NCBI GenBank assembly: GCA_945952175.1
Contig: CAMFHW010000055.1
Coordinates: 1-13,438, forward strand
Direction of reading: 5' to 3'
From: an uncultured Phenylobacterium sp.
GTDB lineage: Bacteria; Pseudomonadota; Alphaproteobacteria; Caulobacterales; Caulobacteraceae
DNA: 13,438 bases
Part shown: in pieces, positions 7,214-13,438 of the stretch
How positions within the stretch are numbered: position 1 is the stretch's first letter
Layout of the letters: each line of letters opens with the position of its first letter
Translations under genes and position numbers: made by a program
The notes under the pieces: generated by a model
The model's database searches: none
The model's input: only the letters and a program-made list of their open reading frames with translations
What the model was told of the DNA's origin: nothing

Positions 7214-9001
7214 ATGACCGAACAGTACGAAGACGTCGAGGAAGGCCGCGAGCGGGTCCTCTCCAACCGCAAGGTGCTGGGCTTCATCGTCGCCTACTGG
7301 CTGCGGCGGCCCTGGCTGCTGACGGCGACGGTGATCCTGACCCTGCTGGTCATCGGCCTGGACCTGGCCCTGCCCTGGGCCTCGGGCCGCCTGGTCGACG
7401 CCATCACCCGGGGGCCGTCGGCGGTCGACGACGCCTGGTCGGCCTGGGGGCTGTTCGTGGGCGTCTATGTGGCCATGGCCTTCGGCCGTAACCTCGCCAA
7501 CCGCAGCTGGATCCCGCTGGCCGCCTGGAACATGCGCGAGATGACCGAGGAGGGCTTCGCCAAGGTGCAGTCCTTCTCGGCCGACTGGCATGCCGACTCG
7601 TTCGCGGGCGCCACCGTGCGGCGGATCAGCCGCGCCATGTGGGGCTACGACCAGGTCTCCGACGCCGTGGTCATCTGGATCGGCCCGGCCATCCTCGTCC
7701 TGCTGGGCCTGTCGCTCACCATGGTGCTGCGCTGGCCGCTCGTGGGCGCTTTCTCGCTCGCCGTGACCAGCCTCTACATCGTCTCCAACATCACCCTGAC
7801 GGCCCGGTTCGGCCGGCCGCTGAACCTGAAGTCGGTGGCGCTGGACTCGCGGATCGGCGGGGCGCTCGCCGACTCGATCACCGGCAACGCAACCGTCCGC
7901 AGCTTCGGGGCCGAGGCGCGCGAGGAGGCCCGCATCTCCGGCGTCGCCGAGATGTGGCGCGTCGCGGTGATCCGCACCTGGAACCGCTCCACGCACATCC
8001 GGCTGATCCAGAACCTCCTGCTGGCCGTCCTCCAGGGCGGGCTCACCGGCCTCCTGATCATGATGTGGCTCGACGGCAAGGCGACCGCCGGCGACGTGGC
8101 CTTCGCCATCACCGCCTTCATGCTGATGAGCGGCTATCTGCGGAATATCGGCGACAACATCCGCATGCTGCAGAAGGGCCTGGACGACGTGGAGGACGTC
8201 GCCCGCTTCTCGACCCTTCCACCCCAGGTGGCCGATGCGCCGGACGCGGCCCCGTTCGCGGGCGAGCTCGGCGAGATCGTCTTCGAGAACGCCTCGTTCC
8301 GCTACAAGGCCGCACCGGAACCGCTGTTCAAGGACTTCTCTCTGCGCATCCGGCCGGGTGAGCGGGTGGCGCTGGTCGGTCCCACGGGCGCGGGCAAGTC
8401 GAGCTTCGTCAAGCTGATCCAGCGGCTCTACGACCTCGACGCCGGGCGCATCCTGATCGACGGCCAGGACATCGCCCACGTCACCCAGATCTCGCTGCGC
8501 CGGGGCGTCGCCCTGGTGCCGCAGGACCCGGCCCTGTTCCACCGCTCCATCGCCGACAACATCCGCTATTCGCGGCCGGAGGCCACGAAGGACGAGATCG
8601 AACTCGCCGCCCGCCGGGCCCGCGCCCACGACTTCATCGTCCGCCTGCCCCTGGGCTACCAGACCCTGGTCGGCGAGCGCGGGGTGAAGCTGTCGGGCGG
8701 CGAGCGCCAGCGGGTCGCCATCGCCCGCGCTTTTCTGGCCGACGCGCCGATCCTGGTGCTGGACGAGGCCACCTCGTCGCTGGACGTCGAGACCGAGCGC
8801 GACGTGCAGGCGGCGATGGAGGAGCTGATGGTCGGCCGCACCACCATCGTCATCGCCCACCGCCTGTCGACCGTCCGCCACGCCGACCGCATTCTCGTCT
8901 TCGAGAACGGCGCGATCGTCGAGGAGGGCCGCCACGCCGAGCTGGTCGCCAAGGGCGGCGCCTATGCGCGGCTGCATGCGGTCACGCTGGGCGTGCCCTA
9001 G
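7214..9001 (+). CDS. ABC exporter half-transporter, subunit 2
   Basis: This 595-aa paralogue of subunit 1 has the same layout: membrane domain in the first ~320 residues (segments near 33-57, 79-97, 150-195, 263-283), then an ATPase with Walker A G389-PTGAGKSS, Q437, LSGGERQ (493-499), D517/E518 and H549. Both subunits therefore keep a complete catalytic set, unlike many heterodimeric exporters with one degenerate site. Long blocks match subunit 1 nearly residue for residue, including 'ADAPILVLDEATSSLDVETE' and the 'SFSADWHADSFAGATVRRIS' region; both begin with an R-V-L-S-N-x-x-V-L-G-F segment. AAGGCG 5 nt before the ATG acts as ribosome-binding site and lies within the end of the small-protein gene. 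A tandem duplication followed by heterodimer formation is the simplest reading. Substrate unknown. Confidence 0.93.
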   Translation: MTEQYEDVEEGRERVLSNRKVLGFIVAYWLRRPWLLTATVILTLLVIGLDLALPWASGRLVDAITRGPSAVDDAWSAWGLFVGVYVAMAFGRNLANRSWIPLAAWNMREMTEEGFAKVQSFSADWHADSFAGATVRRISRAMWGYDQVSDAVVIWIGPAILVLLGLSLTMVLRWPLVGAFSLAVTSLYIVSNITLTARFGRPLNLKSVALDSRIGGALADSITGNATVRSFGAEAREEARISGVAEMWRVAVIRTWNRSTHIRLIQNLLLAVLQGGLTGLLIMMWLDGKATAGDVAFAITAFMLMSGYLRNIGDNIRMLQKGLDDVEDVARFSTLPPQVADAPDAAPFAGELGEIVFENASFRYKAAPEPLFKDFSLRIRPGERVALVGPTGAGKSSFVKLIQRLYDLDAGRILIDGQDIAHVTQISLRRGVALVPQDPALFHRSIADNIRYSRPEATKDEIELAARRARAHDFIVRLPLGYQTLVGERGVKLSGGERQRVAIARAFLADAPILVLDEATSSLDVETERDVQAAMEELMVGRTTIVIAHRLSTVRHADRILVFENGAIVEEGRHAELVAKGGAYARLHAVTLGVP

Positions 9002-9014
9002 GCCCGCGCCGAGC

Positions 9015-9102
9015 CAATTCGGGGACAGGTTGAATATCTCTAGGCTGGCGCCGGCCGTCGAGCCGCGCGTCGGACCGAGATATTCAACCTGTCCCCGAAT
9101 TG
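9015..9102. repeat. Perfect 26-bp inverted repeat after the ABC operon
   Basis: The arms 9015-9040 and 9077-9102 are exact reverse complements over 26 bp, separated by a GC-rich 36-nt loop. Each arm contains ATTCGGGGACAGGTTGAATA. The outer flanks do not match, so the ends are sharp. It starts 13 bp after the second ABC stop and could end transcription as a long hairpin, though no T-run follows. The GGGGACAG core resembles, from memory, sequences found around REP-associated tyrosine transposases; no such gene is in the window. It could be a non-autonomous element. Confidence 0.8.
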
Positions 9103-9157
9103 ACGCCTCCAACGCCACCCCTGGACCCGGCCCCTGCGCCGGTCTACGCCGCAGGGG

Positions 9158-9958
9158 ATGAGCTACATCCAGGACATCGTCGGCTGGTTCGCCAAGCGGT
9201 TCGCCGATCCGGACAAGGTCACGGCCGCCGACGTCAACGCCGGCCTGCGGGTGCTGAGCGTCTGGCGCTCGCGGGCGCTGGCCGCCGAGTTCGACCGCCG
9301 CCAGGGTCTGACCATCTGGCAGGGACCGTTCGCCGGCATGGCCTATGTCGGCGCCGCTACCGAGGGCGCCCTGCTGCCCCGCCTGATCGGCACCTACGAG
9401 CAGGAGCTGCACCCCGCGATCGAAGCCTTCGTCGCCGAGGGTCTGGACTGCGTGATCGATGTCGGCTGCGCCGAGGGCTACTACGCCGTGGGGCTCGCCC
9501 GTCGCATGCCCGGCGTCGAGGTCCACGCCCGCGACACCGATCCCAAGGCCCAGGCGGCCTGCGCCGACCTCGCCCGCCGCAACGGCGTCGAGGGCCAGCT
9601 CAGGATCGGCGGCCTCTTCGCGCCGCAGGACTTCCAGGCCTTCGCCGGCCGCCGCTGCCTGGTGGTCTGCGATATCGAAGGCGCTGAGGACGACCTGCTG
9701 CGACCGGATCTCGCGCCGGCCCTCGCCGGCATGAGCCTGATCGTCGAGAGCCACGAGTGCTACAAGCCGGGCCTCACCGACCGCCTGATCACGCGCTTCT
9801 CAGCCACCCACGACATCGAACGCTTCGAGATGGGCCCGCGCACCCTGCCGCTTCCCGACTGGTTCGCTCCGGCCAATCACATGGACCGTCTGATCGCCGT
9901 CTGGGAATGGCGCGCCGGCCCCACGCCCTGGCTGGTGATGCGCCCGAAGGCGGCCTAG
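9158..9958 (+). CDS. Class I SAM methyltransferase, FkbM-like
   Basis: The 266-aa protein has a Rossmann-type methyltransferase domain: motif I 'CVIDVGCAEGYYAVGLA' (98-114), 'HARDTDP' with D126/D128, and 'LVVCDIEGAEDDLL' (168-181), the D-x-E-G-A-E pattern typical of FkbM-type enzymes. The first ~75 residues hold 'TIWQGPFAGMAYVGAATEG', a segment often found ahead of this domain in small-molecule or sugar methyltransferases. The C-terminal part (about 200-266) ends in Trp-rich 'AVWEWRAGPTPWLVM'. The substrate is unknown. AGGGG touches the ATG at 9158 and is too close to be a good ribosome-binding site, so the start is not certain. It follows the ABC operon in the same direction, but the 26-bp inverted repeat lies between, so cotranscription is doubtful. 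It converges with the coaD-like gene. Confidence 0.82.
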   Translation: MSYIQDIVGWFAKRFADPDKVTAADVNAGLRVLSVWRSRALAAEFDRRQGLTIWQGPFAGMAYVGAATEGALLPRLIGTYEQELHPAIEAFVAEGLDCVIDVGCAEGYYAVGLARRMPGVEVHARDTDPKAQAACADLARRNGVEGQLRIGGLFAPQDFQAFAGRRCLVVCDIEGAEDDLLRPDLAPALAGMSLIVESHECYKPGLTDRLITRFSATHDIERFEMGPRTLPLPDWFAPANHMDRLIAVWEWRAGPTPWLVMRPKAA

Positions 9959-9971
9959 CGCCGCTTCCATC

Positions 9972-9996
9972 TCCGCTCATCCCGGCGAACGCCGGG
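9972..9996. repeat. Short REP-like hairpin, copy 2
   Basis: TCCGCTCATCCCG repeats the element at 4621, here leading into CCCGGCG-AA-CGCCGGG (9981-9996), a 7-bp stem. It sits 14 bp after the methyltransferase stop in a convergent gap, where it may also help end transcription. A further small hairpin, CGGCC-GCA-GGCCG, lies at 10022-10034. Confidence 0.6.
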
Positions 9997-10053
9997 ACCC
10001 AGATCGTATGGCTCCGCGCCTCGGCCGCAGGCCGCCCATTTCACCACCATGGA

Positions 10054-10108
10054 CACGAAGGGCGCCAAGGATCAGCGCGGCCTCTTCGTGTCCTTCGTGC
10101 GCTTCGTG
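10054..10108. repeat. Imperfect palindrome (CACGAAG family)
   Basis: Arms 10054-10071 and 10091-10108 match at 15 of 18 positions as reverse complements, with a 19-nt loop. The right arm contains repeated TTCGTG units. Like the palindrome at 4691-4771, it lies just beyond a TCCGCTCATCCCG hairpin. It may act as a bidirectional terminator between the convergent genes. No coding signal is seen. Confidence 0.55.
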
Positions 10109-10147
10109 GTTCAAACGACCGGTGCGCCGAGACGAGCGGTCGCAGCG

Positions 10148-10690
10148 CTAGCTCCGCCGCTTCGCGACGAACGCCGCCTCCACTGACGGCGTGACCAGCC
10201 AGGAGATGTCCTCGCGCACCGCGTCCAGCTCCTTGGCCGTGCTGGACGAGACGTGCAGGAACGGCGCGTCGCAGATGAAGTGGACCACCGGGATCGTCGG
10301 GTCGAGCCGCCCGGCGACGCCGTGCAGGTTGAATTCGTCGTTGAAGTCGCTGGCCTGGCGCAGGCCGCGCACGATGTGGGTCGCCCCGATCGCGCGGGCA
10401 TGGCGGACTAGGCTCTCGCCGGTGTACTCGCCGATCTCCAGAACGCCACCGAACAGCCGATTGTCCGCCCCCTTCGCCTCCGGCCACAGCTCGACCACCG
10501 AACTGGCGATTAGGCGCAGGCTCTGGGCGACGTCGAAGGCGCGTTGCTTGCGCACGTTGGCGCCGATCGCGACATGCACCTCGTCGAAGGTCATCAGCGC
10601 CTTGCCGATGATGTCGAGGTGGCCGCGGGTGATGGGGTCGAACGAGCCCGCATAGAGGGCCCTGGTCTTCTCAGGCTTCCGCAAGCGCAC
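10148..10690 (-). CDS. coaD: CoaD-like pantetheine-phosphate adenylyltransferase (divergent)
   Basis: CoaD transfers AMP from ATP to 4'-phosphopantetheine, the penultimate step of coenzyme A synthesis. Family features are present: 'GSFDPITRGHLDII' with the T21-x-G-H24 nucleotidyltransferase motif, 'HIVRGLRQASDFNDEF' (105-120) and 'VSSSTAKEL' (147-155). The 180 residues exceed the usual ~160; the excess lies around 63-92 ('ELWPEAKGADNRLFGGVLEI') and at both ends, and 'VVHFICDAPFLH' replaces the usual 'TVFLMPSPEYSF'. A paralogue with a shifted substrate is therefore possible and the symbol is tentative. The start is GTG at 10690 with GGAGG close by; TTG at 10684 is better spaced from GGAGGA and is an alternative. 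It overlaps the glycosylase gene by 20 bp and ends the ppk2 operon. Confidence 0.75.
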   Translation of the reverse strand: MRLRKPEKTRALYAGSFDPITRGHLDIIGKALMTFDEVHVAIGANVRKQRAFDVAQSLRLIASSVVELWPEAKGADNRLFGGVLEIGEYTGESLVRHARAIGATHIVRGLRQASDFNDEFNLHGVAGRLDPTIPVVHFICDAPFLHVSSSTAKELDAVREDISWLVTPSVEAAFVAKRRS

Positions 10691-11939
10691 GCTCCTCCAC
10701 CGCCGCGGCCAGGGCGCCCGCGAGGTCGCCCTTCGGCTCGACCCGCACGCGCTCCAGCCCCAGCCATCCGGCCATCAGCTTCAGTTCGGCCGCCAGGCCC
10801 GGCGCGGTGGCCGCGTCCGCCCAGGGCTCGGCATGGGCCGACTGCACCACCAGCACGCCGGCCTTGCGCTCGGCCTTCAGGTCCACCCGCGCCGTGATCG
10901 CCTCGCCCTGCAGATAGGGCAGCACATAGTAGCCGTGGGTGCGCTTGTGGGCGGGCGTGTAGATCTCCAGCCGCACCTTCACGCCGAACATCCGCTCGGT
11001 CCGCTCGCGGAACCAGATCAGGTTGTCGAAGGGCGAGAGCAGGGCGCTGGCGACGATCTTCCGCGGCTTGCGCGCCGCCGGATCCAGCCAGGCCGGCTGG
11101 TCCCAGCCCTTCACCTTCACGGGCAGCAGCTCGCCCGCCTGCGCCAACTCGGCGATCCGCGCCTTGGCGTCCGCCACCGGCATGCGGAAATAGTCGCGCA
11201 GGTCGCGCTCGGTCGCCACGCCCATGGCGCGGGCGGCGATGCGGATCAGCTGGCGCTGGGCCTCGTCCCGCGGTGGGGTCGGGGTCTCGCGCACCGCCTT
11301 GGGGTGCACCTTGTCCGGCAGGCCATAGACCCGTTCGAAGGTCGAGCGCCGCGTCGCCGTGGTCAGCTGGCCGGTCCAGAACAGGCACTCCAGCGCCCGC
11401 TTGTCCTCGCTCCAGCCCCACCAACCGCCCTCGCCCTTGGCGCCCAGCTCCAGCTCGCCGGCGCTCATCGGCCCACGTTCCTCGATCAGCCCGCGGACCT
11501 TGTCGATGAAGTCGGCGTGGCTGCGCAGGAACCGCGCCACGCCTTTCCAGATCCCGACGCCCTCGGCCGCGTCCTCCATCCGCCAGCGCATCAGGGCCTG
11601 GGTCGACCAGGGCGCCAGCGAGGCCTCGTGCATCCAGTATTCGTAGAGCGCCGGCCGCTTGCCCCAGGCCAGTTCCTCCAGCAGCGGCCGCGGATAGGCG
11701 CCCAGCCGGGAGAACAGCGGCAGGTAGTGGGTGCGCGAGACCACGTTCACCGAGTCGATCTGCAGCACGCCGAGCCGCTCGATGGTCTTCATCAGGTGGC
11801 GGCGTCCGGGCGCGTCCGGCCGGCGCTCGGCGAAGCCTTGGGCCGCGAGCGCGATGCGGCGGGCCTGCAGGGCCGAGAGGGTCTCGCTCACGTTACGCGG
11901 ATCTCCTGGCCGCAGCTCTTCATCGCGCCAGTCGGCCAT
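10671..11939 (-). CDS. ycaQ: YcaQ/AlkX-type DNA glycosylase (HTH_42 winged-helix family)
   Basis: The protein (422 aa from the longest start) matches the AlkZ/YcaQ winged-helix DNA glycosylases that release alkylated bases and open interstrand crosslinks; E. coli YcaQ has about 410 residues. The active-site motif appears as 'VLQIDSVNVVSRTHYLPLFS' with Q60-I-D62: the Q-x-D form is characteristic of YcaQ, while AlkZ carries Q-x-Q (recalled). Other family blocks are 'ALYEYWMHEASLAP', 'CLFWTGQLTTATRR' and 'FDNLIWFRERTERMFG'. The ATG at 11939 overlaps the ppk2 stop by 20 bp. A GTG at 11891, preceded by AGGAG at a spacing of 11, would start the protein at SETLSALQARRIAL, closer to the usual family N-terminus; I consider it equally likely. 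It lies between ppk2 and coaD in a leftward operon. Confidence 0.88.
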   Translation of the reverse strand: MADWRDEELRPGDPRNVSETLSALQARRIALAAQGFAERRPDAPGRRHLMKTIERLGVLQIDSVNVVSRTHYLPLFSRLGAYPRPLLEELAWGKRPALYEYWMHEASLAPWSTQALMRWRMEDAAEGVGIWKGVARFLRSHADFIDKVRGLIEERGPMSAGELELGAKGEGGWWGWSEDKRALECLFWTGQLTTATRRSTFERVYGLPDKVHPKAVRETPTPPRDEAQRQLIRIAARAMGVATERDLRDYFRMPVADAKARIAELAQAGELLPVKVKGWDQPAWLDPAARKPRKIVASALLSPFDNLIWFRERTERMFGVKVRLEIYTPAHKRTHGYYVLPYLQGEAITARVDLKAERKAGVLVVQSAHAEPWADAATAPGLAAELKLMAGWLGLERVRVEPKGDLAGALAAAVEERALAEA

Positions 11940-12684
11940 CGCTGCAGGCTTCCACCTGGAAGGAGAACAGCACCTTGGGATCGGGCTTGTCGACGCCCTT
12001 GGCGATCTCCTTGGGGGCCAGCACCTTGACCAGGTGGCGCATCACCGCGATCCGCGCCGCCTTCTTGTGGTCGGCGCGCACGCACACCCACGGCGTGTCG
12101 CTGGCGTTGGTCCGGCGCAGCATCTGGTCGCGCGCCTCGCTATAGGCGTCCCAGCGCTTCTGGGCCTCGGCGTCCAGCGGGCTGGTCTTCAGCGCCTTCA
12201 GCGGATCGACGCGCCGCTGTTCCAGCCGCTCGGCCTGCTCGTCCTTGGAGATGTCGAGCCACAGCTTCACCAGCCGTACGCCGTTCTCGACCAGCATGGC
12301 CTCGAAGGTCGGCACGTCGCGCAGGAACTGCTCGTGCTCGGCCGGGGTGCAGAAGCCCATCACCGGCTCGACCCCGCCGCGGTTGTACCAGGAGCGGTTG
12401 AAGATCACGAGTTCGCCGGCCGCCGGCAGGTGGATCACGTAGCGCTGGAAATACCACTGCGACCGCTCCCGGTCCGACGGCTTGGGCAGGGCGACCACCC
12501 GCGTCGCGCGTGGCGACAGGTGCTCGGTGATCCGCTTGATCGTCCCGTCCTTGCCGGCGGCGTCGCGGCCCTCCAGCACGATCAGCGCCTTTTCGCCGCT
12601 CTCCAGCGCCGCCTGCTGGTAGCGCACCAGGGCGAGCTGCAGGGCGGCGAGTTCCTCTTCGTAGTCGTCGGTCTTCTTGGACAT
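11920..12684 (-). CDS. ppk2: Polyphosphate kinase 2, class I
   Basis: PPK2 enzymes phosphorylate nucleotides with polyphosphate or run the reverse reaction. The 254-aa single-domain protein has Walker A 'EGRDAAGKDGTIKR' (38-51, with D41 and K45), the lid 'KPSDRERSQWYFQRYVIHLP' (68-87), and the Walker B region 'LVIFNRSWYNRGGVEPVMGF' (92-111). The fifth position there is Asn96 where many homologues have Asp. The length and single domain fit class I (NDP/NTP type), but nucleotide preference cannot be told from sequence alone. There is no clear Shine-Dalgarno; a TAGGCT box ends 6 nt before the ATG, so the transcript may be leaderless. It heads a leftward operon with the glycosylase and CoaD-like genes and is divergent from rsmE. 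Confidence 0.93.
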   Translation of the reverse strand: MSKKTDDYEEELAALQLALVRYQQAALESGEKALIVLEGRDAAGKDGTIKRITEHLSPRATRVVALPKPSDRERSQWYFQRYVIHLPAAGELVIFNRSWYNRGGVEPVMGFCTPAEHEQFLRDVPTFEAMLVENGVRLVKLWLDISKDEQAERLEQRRVDPLKALKTSPLDAEAQKRWDAYSEARDQMLRRTNASDTPWVCVRADHKKAARIAVMRHLVKVLAPKEIAKGVDKPDPKVLFSFQVEACSDGRLAR

Positions 12685-12690
12685 GGGCCG

Positions 12691-12696
12691 AGCCTA
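12691..12696 (-). promoter_or_regulatory. Possible -10 box for leaderless ppk2 mRNA
   Basis: TAGGCT on the minus strand is followed by six bases (CGGCCC) and the ppk2 ATG. No convincing -35 hexamer is found at 16-18 bp. The call rests on the -10 match, the same six-base spacing as at ubiA and the lack of a ribosome-binding site. Confidence 0.3.
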
Positions 12697-12732
12697 GTCC
12701 GGATGATGCGCGGCGGGCTAGAAGGCTTGGTG

Positions 12733-13438
12733 ATGATCCGCCTCTTCGTTCCCAATCCGCTGGCGCCCGGCCAGGCCTTTCCCATCGACCAGGGCCAGGG
12801 CCGCTACCTCACCCAGGTCATGCGCCGGGGCGTCGGCGACGAGGTCCTGTGCTTCAACGGCGCCGATGGCGAATGGCGCTGCGTGCTGGAGCAGGTCGGC
12901 AAGCGCGCGGTGATCCTGCGGGCCGTGGCCCTGGAGCGGCCCCAGGCCACGGGCCCCGACCTCGTCCTGCTGATCGCGCTGGTCAAGCGCGGCCGCCTGG
13001 AGACCATCGTCGAGAAGGCCGCCGAGCTCGGCGCCGCCGTGGTCCAGCCGGTGGTCACCGAACGCACCAACGCCGACCACACCCGCGAGGACCGCCTGCG
13101 CGCCATCGCCGTCGAGGCCGCCGAGCAGACCGGCCGTCTCGACGCGCCCGAGATCCGCGCGCCGGTGAAACTCGACAAGCTGCTGGTCGACTGGGAACCG
13201 GGCCGCCGCCTGCTGTTCTGCGACGAGGCCGGCGACGCCAGGCCGGTCGCCGAGGCCCTGGCCGGAGCGCCCGCCGGTCCCTGGGCGATCCTGATCGGAC
13301 CCGAGGGCGGCTTTTCGGCGGCCGAACGCGAACGGCTGCGCGGCCTGGACTTCGCCGTCCCCGCCACCCTGGGCCCCCGCATCCTGCGGGCCGACACCGC
13401 CGCCATCAGCGCGCTCACCCTCTGGCAGGCGGCCCTGG
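12733..13438 (+). CDS. rsmE: 16S rRNA (uracil1498-N3)-methyltransferase, C-terminus cut by window edge
   Basis: RsmE methylates U1498 of 16S rRNA in the assembled small subunit. The 235 visible codons cover nearly the whole protein (family about 240-250 aa), with no stop before the edge. An N-terminal PUA-like part begins MIRLFVPNPL and contains 'YLTQVMRRGVGDEV'. The SPOUT domain follows with 'LVKRGRLETIVEKAAELGA' (83-101), 'LIGPEGGFSAAERERL' (187-202) and the knot motif 'LGPRILRADTAAISAL' (213-228). ILRADTA carries Asp where the family usually has Glu (ILRxETA), a conservative change. GAAGG lies 7 nt before the ATG at 12733. A GTG one codon earlier is a less likely start. The 48-bp gap to ppk2 must hold both divergent promoters. 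Confidence 0.95.
   Translation, partial: MIRLFVPNPLAPGQAFPIDQGQGRYLTQVMRRGVGDEVLCFNGADGEWRCVLEQVGKRAVILRAVALERPQATGPDLVLLIALVKRGRLETIVEKAAELGAAVVQPVVTERTNADHTREDRLRAIAVEAAEQTGRLDAPEIRAPVKLDKLLVDWEPGRRLLFCDEAGDARPVAEALAGAPAGPWAILIGPEGGFSAAERERLRGLDFAVPATLGPRILRADTAAISALTLWQAAL

Noticed and set aside
7193..9754. 853-codon open frame on the minus strand
   Set aside because: It lies antisense to the second ABC gene and the methyltransferase. Its translation is His/Asp/Gly/Ala/Arg-rich without domains, a known effect of high third-position GC.
12717..12724. GCTAGAAG before rsmE as a -10 box
   Set aside because: It overlaps the GAAGG ribosome-binding site, has no matching -35, and lacks the final T of a -10 hexamer.

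Overview
The window is GC-rich DNA (the coding parts are visibly C/G-dominated at third positions) from an alphaproteobacterium. The gene set (UbiA, P450, ETF-beta-type lysine methyltransferase, class I PPK2), a TTGACG/TAG-type promoter and apparently leaderless starts suggest Caulobacterales (Phenylobacterium/Caulobacter-like). That placement is inference from sequence style; no search was run.

Left part (1-4620, all minus strand). A truncated exported protein of unknown function leaves the left edge (1-282). To its right is a probable operon reading leftward: ubiA (4-hydroxybenzoate polyprenyltransferase) > cytochrome P450 > fatty-acid-desaturase-family protein > METTL20/ETFBKMT-like methyltransferase > VOC (glyoxalase-fold) protein. 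The P450 ribosome-binding site overlaps the ubiA stop, and the methyltransferase start lies 8 bp after the desaturase stop. A -35/-10 pair sits so close to the ubiA ATG that the transcript should be leaderless. A second possible promoter with a dyad operator lies in front of the desaturase gene.

Intergenic 4586-5173 (588 bp). It holds a short dispersed hairpin (4621-4642), a large imperfect palindrome (4691-4771), a good rightward promoter (4879-4907), a 17-codon leader ORF with a strong Shine-Dalgarno (4949-5002), and a structured leader before the next gene.

Middle (5174-9001, plus strand). Two paralogous half-size ABC exporters flank an 83-aa proline-rich small protein; the stop/start junctions are 4 bp overlapped and 1 bp apart. 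The leader ORF ends in R-P-R-F-stop. A leader peptide in front of a two-half ABC exporter resembles the Bacillus bmrB-bmrCD layout, so ribosome-mediated regulation is the most interesting hypothesis here. The operon is followed by a perfect 26-bp inverted repeat (9015-9102).

Right part. A plus-strand FkbM/class I methyltransferase-like gene (9158-9958) converges on a minus-strand operon: ppk2 (class I polyphosphate kinase 2) > YcaQ/AlkX-type DNA glycosylase > a divergent CoaD-like adenylyltransferase, each pair overlapping by about 20 bp if the longest starts are used. The convergent gap holds a second copy of the short hairpin family next to another large palindrome. Divergent from ppk2 is rsmE (16S rRNA m3U1498 methyltransferase), cut by the right edge. 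I see no tRNA, rRNA, CRISPR array, transposase or phage gene.
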